Assembly: GCF_000189635.1 (NCBI RefSeq)
Contig: NW_002476358.1
Coordinates: 386,616-450,615, forward strand
DNA length: 64,000 bases
Reading direction: 5' to 3'
Source: Tetrahymena thermophila SB210
Lineage: Eukaryota > Ciliophora > Oligohymenophorea > Hymenostomatida > Tetrahymenidae
The notes below the pieces were generated by a model that ran no database searches, was not told where the DNA came from, and worked only from the letters and a program-made list of their open reading frames with translations. Below, in pieces: positions 1 through 11,385 of the stretch. Positions within the stretch are counted from its first letter, which is position 1. Every line of letters starts with the position of its first letter. A program made the translations under genes and the position numbers.

Positions 1-3000
1 ACTCTAATAGTCGATTGTGTTTATTGATTCCTGATTGTAACTTTTCTATAGAGTAGACCAGTAACAACTATTTTGAAACAAAAACTTAACAACTTGAAAG
101 CTCAGACAAGTCATAGTAATAAAAAGTGGATTAAAATAAAAATAATGTTGCTATGAATGGTTATTTATAACAGCTCTCTGGTTATTTTTTGTAGTTCGAT
201 GACCACATAGAAAGATTAAATAGTATTTTGTTATTAGATTATTCTTAAAGTATAGTATTAGCAACTGAAGAGAGTTTACTTAAACAAATGAATTTTAAAT
301 AAATATTAAATGTACATTCTTTAGGATTAAAAGCTAGCATTTCTAGTTAGAATTCTTCAATTCAAATAGAGAAGAGAGGAGTTCAGATACTTCTATGTAA
401 AGACACAATTAAGTATCTTATTAATTTTAATCACTTGCTCTAATACAATCTTGATATTCTTGGGGATTCTGCCAACAGAAGAAAAAAAATAGCTGAAACA
501 TACATATAATCTTAGTAGCAAAATTAATATTAAAATAGCAAATTAAATTTAAAAAGCTTAGATCATCCTCATTACGAAATCATCGAAGATCAGTTGAATT
601 AATAAATTAACTTAGCAAATTTAAATTCTTAGTAAGACCAGACAAATTTACTTTAAGCAGACAAATTTAAAAAAGAGTAAGTTAACATCAAAGGCAAAAG
701 AATAAATTTTACAAACAGCAGAAGCGTATTCAGGACACATACAAGACTAATTAATGCGCTTGAAGAAGATGACATGAATATACTTGAAGTAGAAAAAACT
801 TTCTTCAAGCAAGAAGCAATAGATTAACAAAATAATTTTATATACCAAGAGACAGCTAATGTTAAATTCTCCTTTTAAGTGAATTTAGATGACTTTTAAA
901 TTAATATTTTTAAAGGTTTAGATTTTAACTATGATGTTACCTGTTCTATAGATAATGTTTACCGTGATCCTCTAAAAAGAAATATGAAATTTACTTAATA
1001 AAATTAAATAAATATACTGAATAGTTGTAGTAATAAATAGATTTCAAATGAAATATAAAACAGCAATATAAAAGAAACTAAGTAATTTAATTCTCTAAAG
1101 GAATCAAAATTATTTTAATTGATTAATAACTATACACCTTAATATACTAAATTTCAATTAAAAAAAGAAGAGTATAGAAACTTATAAAAAGAAAATGCTA
1201 GAGACTATAAAAATAGAATGATTATTCTTCTAAAAGGAGCTTAACTTAAGACTGAGGAATATATTTAAGTTAATTTATCTCAATAGAATAGTGAAAGTTA
1301 GAGTGAAAATGCAGCAAATTAAAGCTCAGCTAAGAAAAAAATAATCTTAAAAGTGAAAAAATTTGAAATTATCGATGATTTAAAAAACTCTAGCATTAAA
1401 AAATTCATGACAATGAAGAAAAATAAAATAGAAATAAAAAATAATTAATAAAATTTGATGAGCTAACTTATGAGCTCTTCTACAGTCGAAGGAATATAAA
1501 ATTAATTAAAACACAAAAATATTTAAAATAAGAATTCACAAATTCAAATTGAAATAGAATAAGAAACTGGAATAGATTTCTTGAATTTAGAGATTGATGT
1601 ATTAGAAGAAAGCTAAGAACATATTAAATTATAAGGTGGACTGAGTATCCATCCTCTTCAATTCTACATACATGGAGTTACTCTAGATTTTTTAATTGAT
1701 TTCTTTGACCTTAAATCAAAAATTTTATCCTCTCTTTCCGGAAATAAAGACTTACAAAGTCAAAATGAGTCGAGTAAAAACTAAAATTAACCTAAGAGAA
1801 AACTCTCAGCTAAGAAAAAGAATAATGCTAAAAAAATAAAAAATGAATGGGAAATAGTAGATGGTGATGAAAATGACGAGTTAGAGGCAAAAAGTGGAGA
1901 AAAGAAATAATTTAGTGATGTTGAATAATATGACGATTATTAATCCTCAGATGAATCAGATGAAGAAAACAAAGAACTTATTTTTGATAACAATATATCA
2001 TTATTACATTATTATTATTAAAAAAATAACATAAATCATAGCTCTCCTAAAAAAGGAAATAATAGCATTTTTTCAGGTATTGAAGACATAAATCCTTTCT
2101 AATTATACAAAAATAAATATTCTTTTGAGATATTTGACACTAAAAAATCTCAGAATTAATAAGTAAAGGACTCAAATATTCCTGATAACTTTAATAAAAC
2201 TTGCATTGAATTTACCTCAACATAAACTTCTTAGAATATCTAAAAATAAGATACCATAGTTAATCAAAAGTTAAACAATCAGCCAACTCAGTTTTCAAGT
2301 GATAAAAAAAATGAAAATACTTTCCTAGCTTAATCAAAGATGCCAGAATTAAATTTAAATTTAAAAAAAGAAAGCAGTAACTTATCTGATGATTATCAAA
2401 GCTGTAGCAAATTAAAATAAAAAGAGAGTGACTAAAATCAAGAAGAAGATGAATTTGATGATGAATTAGATAATATTAGCTTTAGTTCAATTTAAACAAA
2501 TAATCAAAAGTAATTAATTAATTTATATTTATTTTTAGAAATTCTAAATTAAAATTATATTTTATTTATTATTAAGATATAGGATAGAAATAGACAATTT
2601 TGAAGTATAAGAAACAGAAATTTCAATAGATTATGATCCTAGAGCAATAGATTTATTTTAGTTGATAAATGAATTTAAATTAGAAGCTTTAAATATAAGT
2701 TCAATCTAAGGCATGAACTTTTCTTTGCCTTCATTGTATATTAACAAAAAGAATTTTAACAGTATTAACAATATCTTGCAAATAGCTGTAAATACTTATC
2801 AAAAAGACATTCTTGAAAATTAGTTTAGCTATCTAGATTTAGCTCAAAAGGTAAATCTGCTGAAAAGTGCTGCGAAAATATTCTCGAGCATGTTTGATAT
2901 AGTAACAATTCCTTTTGAGAAGTACTAGGCTTAAGAAACTATAGCTGAAGGAACTTTAGAAGGTACAAAGACAGTAGCAAAAATGATTTCATATTAGGCT

Positions 3001-3358
3001 CTACATTTTTCTACATCAATACTTTCAACTGTAAATTCTACATTTTAGCTATTTGGAATTAAATCAAGACCTACTCGATTTNNNNNNNNNNNNNNNNNNN
3101 NNNNNNNNNNNNNNNNNNNNNNNNNNNNNNNNNNNNNNNNNNNNNNNNNNNNNNNNNNNNNNNNNNNNNNNNNNNNNNNNNCCTACTCGATTTTTAACCC
3201 AGGTTTTTAATTCTTTAAAAAAATAAGTAAATAAACTCATTTAATTTTAAAAAATATTAATAATATAATTTAAAAACAAATAATATTAGGTAGAAAATGA
3301 AGAACAGATTTAGGATGAAAATTTTGATAAATATAAATTAAATGCAAGTAAAAACTGA
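1..3358 (+). CDS. ATG2: ATG2-like autophagy lipid-transfer protein, 5' end outside window
   Basis: Open from base 3 with ciliate code to TGA at 3356-3358; the start lies upstream of the window. ATG2 proteins are rod-shaped lipid-transfer proteins that bridge the ER and the growing autophagosome. Seen: a segment near 861-945 reading FQVNLDDFQINIFKGLDF, matching the ATG2 CAD-type pattern. Next come GGLSIHPLQFYIHGVTLDF near 1636-1690 and an acidic, low-complexity insert (1740-2500). The C-terminal region (2600-3080) contains IDYDPRA, an NQFSYLDLAQK-like stretch and then FDIVTIPFEKYQ, closely paralleling the animal ATG2 C-terminus (NQL...P-EQY). Introns inferred at 2510-2576 and about 3227-3292; both restore the frame. 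The assembly gap 3082-3181 falls in the last coding part. Family call from remembered motifs, fairly confident; exact C-terminal residues depend on the gap. Confidence 0.75.
3082..3181. other. 100-N assembly gap with duplicated 12-bp flanks
   Basis: Exactly 100 Ns. The 12 bases before it (3070-3081) are identical to the 12 after it (3182-3193). Collapsing the two copies keeps the ATG2-like frame open (RPTRF followed by LTQVF), so the true gap is probably zero length and the two contig ends overlap. Confidence 0.9.
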
Positions 3359-4216
3359 TTATTAAAAAAATTATTCTTATTTAAAATTAATAAAAACAAT
3401 TATATGTAAATATATTTTACTTCTTTATTTTAAATTTATAAATTATTAAATTTAGTTAAATTAATTCGAAAAAAAAAAAATTAATTAATTAATTAAAGTT
3501 TTTCTGATAATTTTAAATGATTAGATGTAAAATAATTACAAATTATAGTTTATTATCAAAATTTTTTCCTATTTTAAATTTAAAAAAATAATTTGATATA
3601 TTTTACTTCTTTATTTTAAGTTTACAAATTAAATTATTAAGTTAGTTAAATTAATTTGAAAAAAAACAAAAAAATATATAGCATTTAATACTCTAATTTA
3701 ATTAAAAATAACATTTTATTTATTAATTATTTTTAACTTTTGCAAAAAGAATTTAATTTGATATTATTTTGAATTATTAAGATTAAATTTAACTAATGTA
3801 AAAAATTATTAATTTATAATAATCAAATTTACATAGTCGAAATTCATAGATTATTTATAATAATTATGTTATTTTAAAATTATATTCCTTAGCTATAATG
3901 TATATATAATTAATAATATTTTAATTTTCATTGAAATAATTTATTTTGATTTAATTTTTCATCCTCTTACACTCAATATTTTAGTAATAAAGTGCATAGT
4001 CTATTGATAGGTTCATTTAAATGTCTTACATTGTTAAAAATCTTTTAAAGTTTTGTAGAAACTTTTTGAGAAATTTAAATTTAGAGATATATATAAATGA
4101 AAATAAATTTTAGTTTTAATTAATTTAGATAATATATAAATTTGATATTGTAAATATGGAAAAAATCATAAAATTTATTAAAAATTTCAAATTAATCTAT
4201 TAGGGATTATTCAATA
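3359..4216. other. Convergent intergenic spacer, AT-rich
   Basis: About 860 bases between the 3' ends of the ATG2-like gene (+) and the receptor-like gene (-). Composition is almost pure A+T with many homopolymer runs. It contains a degenerate direct repeat (listed separately). I see no reading frame with coding-like composition and no RNA gene. Confidence 0.7.
3411..3668. repeat. Degenerate direct repeat, two ~70-bp copies
   Basis: Copy A is about 3411-3480 and copy B about 3597-3668. Both begin with the block TATTTTACTTCTTTATTTTA and end with GTTAAATTAATT followed by an A-run, with a few substitutions and a short indel between. They lie just 3' of the ATG2-like stop codon. Confidence 0.7.
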
Positions 4217-7200
4217 TCAGTCAAACTTTTCATCAACATAATTAGCTTGCTGATAAGTAGCGAATTATAAATTAGTAATAGATTAAAAGGCAACATTAAG
4301 ATCCATTGAATCAGGATTTTCAATAAAGGTTCCACCTGTATTTTTACATAGCTTTAGATATACTTCTTTTGCATTAGACTTTTAAAAATAATTTTAAAAA
4401 ATGATTTAGAAAATTTTATATTTACTTTTAGATTTAAACCAATGAGTATTAATTTAACATTATTTTAAAAGAATAGAGGTTTAAGCTATTCTTCATCTAT
4501 ACGACTATAATTATCAACATTATCTGTTATTGCTACTAACCATCTTGAATTTGGTTAAGGCTCAGTTTTTCTAAAATAATATAATAATTTTAGTTGAAAA
4601 ATTTTTGATATAAATTTACTTAAATAGCTTGATTCCATCATAAATTGCATTATAGAGAGCTTTATCTCCTGTACAAGCCAAATTCTTAGCATCTTTAAAA
4701 TACTTGTCTATAAATTTATCATTTTTGCCACTGACTTAAAGTTCAAAGCATACATTTACATTATGATTGAAGGAAATTAATGCAAGTCTATCAAATTACT
4801 TGATGTAGTTTTCTCTTATGCTAACAAAAGAATCAATAGCTTTATATTTACTTTGACACATGGTTTCTTTTATTTTAGAAAAATAATTAAATAAAAAACA
4901 ATAAATAAATAAATATTTAAAATTTACCTGATATGTCCATTAAGAATACTACATCTTTTTTCCCCTTAACTTCACAATCCTAAATCATGTGATTGACTAC
5001 TTTTAATGCTTTTTAAAAATCTTGAATAATTTTATCTTGAGCTGTGTACTCCTAGCCATCCTTTTACTCTTTTTCTAAATTCTTTTGTTTTTTCTTTATT
5101 TACAACTCGAATATATTTTATATTATTTTTAGACACTCTCTTCTTATATCTGGATTAAAATACTTGCCTCCTTCAATAGCTTTAGTACATTATTCAAGCG
5201 CAATATCATATAAGCCTATTTCATAATAAACTTATCCCTTCACCAAACCAAGCTCAGATTTCAAAATTTCTGGAGGATCATCAACTATAACTTCCAAATC
5301 TGTTTCTTCATCATTTAATTATCGTTATTATGCTTAAATCATACTTGGAATTTTTTTAATTCTATTATATTGAGATTCTTTAAGGACAGGAGAGTAAAAT
5401 TAAGACATTTCTATCAGCCTAAAAATTTATAAATCAATTTTTTATTTAAAAAAAAAAATAAATGTTTAAATAAATATTTATTTACATAGGGTTATTTCTT
5501 CTATTGCTATGCTTTTGCAATGAATCTTATGTTAATAAATTAATTTTTTAAGTTTAATTGATAGAACTGTATTAATTCGTTGACTTTCTTATTGATACAT
5601 TATCATCGTTTAAATCTTTTTCCATCTTTCTTTTAAGGATTTCAACTCTAAATAAGTTGTGCACAACTTCATAATAAGGGAATTTAGACTATAAAAATAA
5701 AAATATATTAATATTATTATTTTAAATATCTTTAAAAATTTTTTACTTAGGCTCTGTCACATGATTCAATTCCTTCAAATAAATCCTCTTCAAACTATGG
5801 AACTAGTTTGGCTCTGTTAATGTAAGCCTATGATAGCTTAAAGTGAATTTTAATTGATCTGCTTCTTGCATGATCTAAATTTTTATCTACTTTCTCAACT
5901 AGATTTAAATGATCTATAGCTTCCTCAAAGTATAGGAGCTTGTCTTTATTTTATTATTCAATCTCTCCTTAAAATATTAGTACATTAGCTAGAGAAAATA
6001 ATCTATTGCAATATACTTCTTCCAGTTTTTTTTTTAATTTTGAATTCACTCTTACCATTTTTTTATTATTAAAATATATTGCTTTTTCTTCTTCCTCAAG
6101 CCATCCGAGTGGAGAAGGTGGTTCTTTGCTTTTTAAAAATTCTTCCCATCCAGATATTCTCTTTGCTTTATAAAATACCTCAGGATAATCAAATCTAACT
6201 AATTTTCTCAACTCTTTTTCAGCTATTTTCACTGCTTTACGAAAACATGAAATTGCTTCAGTATATTTTTGATTTCTTGCATAGATATTACCTATTTTAT
6301 TTTTAATAAAAATAATTATTTTATAAAATTAACTAAAAATATATCAAAGATACCTAAATTATTGTATAAAATACCAAGAATCTTTTAGTTCTTTAAATTT
6401 TAGTAGAGGCAAATAGCATTGGTTAAATTAATTAGATTTTCAGCATCAGATTTTTCGTTGTAAAAATTATCAGTACTATATTTTATTTAGAGATTCACAT
6501 CTTCGAGTTCTTCGTACAAATTGTTTAACTCTTCAAAGCTAACTAAATTTATTTAATTTATTTATCATAATATAATTTTAATTATAAGTATTTAAAAATT
6601 TTTTTAGCTGAAACATACATATTGTGAATTCTGATTATTCGTTGATTAGCTAAAAATCATTTTTTGAAATTTATAAATGAAATAAACAATTTACATTTAA
6701 AATCAACTAATAAGTTGATATCTAGGTTGCCTTCTCTAATTTATTTGACTTTTTGAGTAAGTTCTATAATAGGATTGGCAATAGAAGATGCAAATTATTT
6801 TAGAAAGCAATAACATAAAATCATACTTCCTACAGTTACTAGCGCTACCCAAATCCAGCTGCTGTTTAATTTGGATTCTTTATCAAAATATGAAGAAAAT
6901 ACTTCCATAGCATCATCTTGGTTAAATTATGACATTAACGTGAAAACAATCTTATCAGTATTAGGATCTTCATAATCTTAATCCACTTTTATGTAAGACC
7001 ATGCAAAAGATACTGTATCTGTTTGAGACTGATAATACTCGCCAAAACCCATATCTTAAATTTCGTACTCTGCTCTAGAGATACTAGGAGAATAAGGGTA
7101 AAAATACTATCCAAATTTGTTACTGAAATCTACCACAAGCTAAGAAACCGGCTAAGTAGGTAAATAATTAAACAAAACAGTATACAACCAAGCGAAGGAT

Positions 7201-8600
7201 GTTAAAACACCTTGAGAGTTTTTAACTTGCTGATTAATAACTTAATAATTATCCAGTTCTTAGCTTCCAATCAAGAAATATTATTAAGAATCTACAATTA
7301 TGTTTTTACTTAAGATTTTCTTTTTAATATAAAAAAAATGATTAGAATTATTTAGATTTTATAGTAAAATTAAAAAACACTTGTATTTGTGAGTATGCAA
7401 TAGAAGATTAGATACAAATTTGGCCACATTATACATCAGCAGCTTATGTAACACAGTTAATCATATTAGTCAAAACTAAACAAAAAACTGATTTAATTTT
7501 TTCATTAGCAACATTGGTTGCTTAGTCAATATAAACAAATTCTACTAGATCTTTAGAGTATAATTTACTATATTATCTTGCTTTCTAAAATAATTTATCG
7601 TTTCTTGTTGAATAGTCACATCTAAATTTTTTTTATTTACAAAATAAATATATTTTTTTTTATTTCAATAGTTTATTAATAAGTAATAATTTACTAATAA
7701 AAGGAAGCTGGTTGACCTGAATAAAACATCTCAACACCGGATTGATGAGTAATCTTTATATAATCAATAAAATTTTTCATTGATTTATACTGCAAACGAG
7801 CTATAGTGTAAAACTCTTAAAATTAATATTACATATCAACCCTAAATTTTAAATATTTAAAAAATTTTTCAATAAAATTAATATAAGTTTAAATTATTTA
7901 CTTTTTTATATAATTTACTTTTACCAAATTAATATAAACATTTACTTGAAAATTAATAACATTATTACCTTACTTAGTTATAAGCTTATTAACTAAATAT
8001 TGGATCTGAATTTGGAGTTGTAGCTGCAAAATAATAATATTGATTTTGTGAGTAAGAGCTTGAAAAATTATTTTCATACCATGGATAAGGACTATTAATA
8101 TTTGTGTTTGGACAAATTATTATGTTTGGATTATTTAAAAATGGAGAATATTAACAGTTAGATGGAGGCGTACATTTGCAATTTAAATTTTGAGTTGTTT
8201 TAACATAATTATAATAGCTTTAAGGATAACAATGCATAAAGCTAGAGCTTTATGGAGTTTAATTTATTTATCTAATATTAACTTTATTTAATTAATGAAG
8301 GGCAGTCACAATCATTTGTACTTAGTTAGAGACTGTTTTAGCTTGCTGATTATTCAATGAAGTTAAAGCGAGCAATTCATTATCAAGAAATATAGCTTGT
8401 GATACTTATTTAATATGTCCAAAAGAAAAAAATACAATCAAATTATTCATAATCCCTACAACTAAAATTGTTATACATTGCCAAAATCCAATTTTAATCA
8501 TAATATTTCTTTAGAAATTTGACATAGCTTTTTTATCATGCTTTTCATTTAGTTTTAGATAAGGCTATTTACTTTATTTGTTTTCTTTTTCATTTTTCAT
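4217..8600 (-). CDS. Membrane receptor-like protein: extracellular Cache-like domain, HAMP-like segment, TPRs, C-terminal vWA
   Basis: About 1,200 aa in some eleven exons (roughly 8600-7969, 7841-7695, 7621-~7380, ~7330-6695, 6542-6354, 6291-5747, 5688-5486, 5418-4928, 4866-4620, 4570-4426, 4378-4217). ATG at 8600 and TGA at 4219-4217. Order seen: a cytosolic Lys-rich N-terminus and membrane segment (WQCITILVVGIMNNLIVFF); a long extracellular region typical in size for a Cache-type sensor; and a second membrane segment near 6830 (WVALVTVGSMILCYCF). These are followed directly by a HAMP-like stretch (NPIIELTQKVKQIREGNL), TPR-like helices (YNNLGNIYARNQKYTEA) and a vWA domain (KKDVVFLMDIS, then ETM). 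The vWA MIDAS reads D-I-S-E-T instead of DxSxS. The part from 5408 down could be a separate vWA gene starting at an ATG there. I prefer one gene because the intron 5419-5485 joins both halves in frame. Exon phases around 6543-6694 and 7330-7380 are unresolved. Confidence 0.7.
5419..5485 (-). other. Junction intron joining TPR and vWA parts
   Basis: A 67-base, nearly pure A+T segment with a GTAAAT donor and TTTTTAG acceptor on the minus strand. Splicing joins the end of the TPR part (RNNP) to the vWA part (MLIEMSQ) without a frame change. If it is not an intron, the TPR gene would end in a short hydrophobic low-complexity tail just beyond it. Confidence 0.6.
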
Positions 8601-9064
8601 TTTTTCTATTTTTGTATGTTTAATTTTTGAGTGAGATTACCACTATTTCAATATTAATTTATATTTTAATCAATAAGTATTGTAGCGATTTAGGTAAAAT
8701 CTTTTGATTTGAGAACTTTTGATTTTTTATATTTTTTGGTAGAGGTTAACTGTAATGTAATTAATTGGTGTTGATAGATTTTTCAGTTGAGAAAATAATC
8801 TAAGATAAGAATTGATTTATCTATTTTTAATCATTTTCAAAAATTATTTTATTTAAGTAAAAATGATTCATACATTTATTCATTTTTAAAACAATTAATT
8901 TGAATTAAAGATATTATTTTTTTTAAAAGGTGTTTTTTATTATCAATTAAAACTTTACTTTTAAAACAATATTTTAAGTTAATATTAGCGATAATAATAT
9001 TTTTGATATCTAAAAGTAGTATTTTCAATCAATTCTAATAAGTTACTTAGCATTTAAAAAAAAT
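8601..9064. promoter_or_regulatory. Divergent promoter region
   Basis: 464 bases of AT-rich DNA between the start codons of the receptor-like gene (-) and the PP4-like phosphatase gene (+). It must hold both promoters if both starts are right. No specific motif recognised. Confidence 0.55.
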
Positions 9065-10766
9065 ATGAATGCAAATGATTTAGATAAGTAAATTGAGCTC
9101 CTGAAAAATGGAGAGTTACTTAGAGAGAATGATATTAAAATACTCTGTGCAAGAGCAAGAGAAATATTTGTAGAAGAAAGTAACGTGTAAAGAATTGATT
9201 GTCCAGTGACGGTATTGAATTTTTAAAAATAAAAAAAACTTTATCCTTCATTTTTAAACATAAGAAAACATTTTTATTATGAATGAGATTTAATAGTTTT
9301 TTTAACTAATTCTATTAAAATATCGTTAGCATATTAGAGCGCATTGCCATTTTATATTAACAAAAATCAATTTTATTCAACAGATATTAAAAATAAATAT
9401 TATAAAAATGATTAAATACATACTCAAAATTTTAGATAGATTTAAGAAGAGCATTTTCAAATGTTTAAAAACTCCTATTTTAAAAAAAGATTTGTGGTGA
9501 TATACATGGATAATTCTATGACTTACTCGAACTTTTTAAAGTTGGAGGAAACTGCCCTGACGTTAATTATTTATTTTTAGGTAATACAGTTGTTTATTTG
9601 ATATATAATTTATATATAAATAAATATAAGTAGATTTTGATAATTTATTTAATAGGTGACTATGTTAACAGAGGACACCACAGTATAGAAAGCATATTGC
9701 TACTCTATGCATTAAAAGTATATATTTTAATTTTTTAGCAAATATCTTTTTGATATATATTAATGTGAATGTAGGTGAAGTATCCGGATAGAATAACACT
9801 TTTAAGGGGAAATCATGAAAGTAGAGTTGTAACTTAGGTTTTTGGGTTATATGATGAATGTTTAAGAAAATATGGAAGCTTAAATGTTTGGAGGTATATT
9901 ACAGAAACATTTGAATATTTAACACTTTCTGCTCTTATTGATGATAAAATATTTTGTGCACATGGTGGTATCGCTTCTGACATAAAAAATTTAGATGATG
10001 TAAACTTTTAAAAGCATTAAATAGAGAAAATAGTTAAAAATTTATTTATTCAATTTTTATAAAGATTCGCTGCTTAGATAGAGTCAAAGAAATCCCTTCT
10101 TAAGGTAAATTGCAAAAATAAAATGAAGAATAAAATTTTTTTAGATATAAATTATTTTTTAATAATTAAAGGGGAAATGTGCGAACTTTTATGGAATGAT
10201 CCTGATGAAGAAAATACTGGATTTAAAGAGAATTAAAGAGGGTAAGCACATTTTCTTTGAGGCTATTACATTTATCAATAAAAAAAGAAAACGCTGGTTA
10301 TTAATTATTTTTATTAATCAAAAAGAACAGGGAAAACTTTTGGATAGGACGTATTTAAATCTTTTATGCATTAAAATAATTTGAATAAATTGGTTCGCGC
10401 TCATTAATTAGTTATGGAAGGCTATCGATAGATTTGGGATAACAGCAGCTGTACTACAGTATGGTCAGCACCAAATTATTGTTACAGGTTATTAAAATTC
10501 AACTCAAAAATATATATATATATATTTAGTTAAAAATTAATTATAAATATTATAAAAGATGTGGAAACTTAGCATCCTTAATGGAAATAAAATCAGTAAG
10601 CAGCCCTCCTCAATTCAAGACATTCGATGCAGTAGCTGTAATAATTTTTATTAATATGAAATTTATCTTTTTTTGCTTTTAAAAAAAAATTTTATTCTAA
10701 ATAAAGGAACAGCTCAAGGGCGCAGGCTAAAAGGTATCTTCTAATATACCTGATTATTTTTTATGA
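9065..10766 (+). CDS. PP4-type (PP2A family) Ser/Thr protein phosphatase catalytic subunit, D-to-N in the GDxVDRG motif
   Basis: Nine exons: 9065-9211, 9490-9580, 9656-9717, 9775-9999, 10065-10104, 10172-10241, 10326-10487, 10559-10637, 10707-10766. They sum to 936 bases, 311 aa, the usual length for PP4/PP6. Seen in order: DLDKQIELL and [12 protein letters not shown] at the N-terminus, close to animal PP4; [60 protein letters not shown]; and a C-terminal PDYFL, the tail that is carboxymethylated in PP2A/PP4. Metal ligands in GDIHG, GNHE, HGG and RAHQ are kept. The second Asp of GDxVDRG is Asn (codon AAC at 9667-9669), and HGGLSP is changed to HGGIAS. In PP2A this Asp-to-Asn change greatly lowers activity, so this may be a weakly active or regulatory paralogue (inference). 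Confidence 0.9.
10503..10527. repeat. (TA)n microsatellite in phosphatase intron
   Basis: An alternating TA run of about 20 bases lies inside intron 10488-10558 of the phosphatase gene. Confidence 0.85.
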
Positions 10767-11385
10767 AAAAAATATGATTTAATTATGATTAAATAAATAA
10801 TATTGTTATTTTTGTCTATCCTCATAATATCTAATACTGTTAATTATTTATTTATTCTATTATGATAGTCTCAAAATTATTTATTTATTTATATATAATC
10901 TTAACAAAATTTACATTTGCCTTTAAGAAATGTCCAAAAATTATTTTTTTGGTGGATCTTTTTTTATTAAAGTAAAAAGGAAAATTTTTAAATTTGAGAA
11001 TGTTATTTACTCATTTTTTCTTCTAAGAATACCAGTAAGTAAGTAATTAATTCTCAATTAAATAGAAAGAAAACTTAGTTAGTTAGTTATTTATAGTGGT
11101 TCTTTTACTGATTGTGTTATTGATCTTTACTTATATAATTTTTTTATTTGTAATTTTATATGAATTCAATTGTAAATTAATTTAATATATTTTTAAGTAG
11201 TAATAAATAGAAAATTAATTACATTAATAAGGATAAGGGGAGAACTTTTATAGTTAATTATTATAAAGTAGCAAATATTTTTTTATTGGAAATATTTTAG
11301 TTTATTCTCCCTATATACTGAAAGGGACGCATAAATTTCAATAAACTCTATAAAATAAGATAGAATCTGCCTGTTTTACCTCATT
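10767..11385. other. Intergenic spacer
   Basis: About 620 AT-rich bases between the phosphatase stop and the first proposed kinase exon. No coding-like frame or RNA gene seen. It should hold the phosphatase 3' end and the kinase promoter. Confidence 0.65.

Noticed and set aside
5969..6232. Stand-alone 87-codon minus-strand gene
   Set aside because: It is an internal piece of the TPR exon 5747-6291 of the receptor-like gene, ended only by TAA read as stop.
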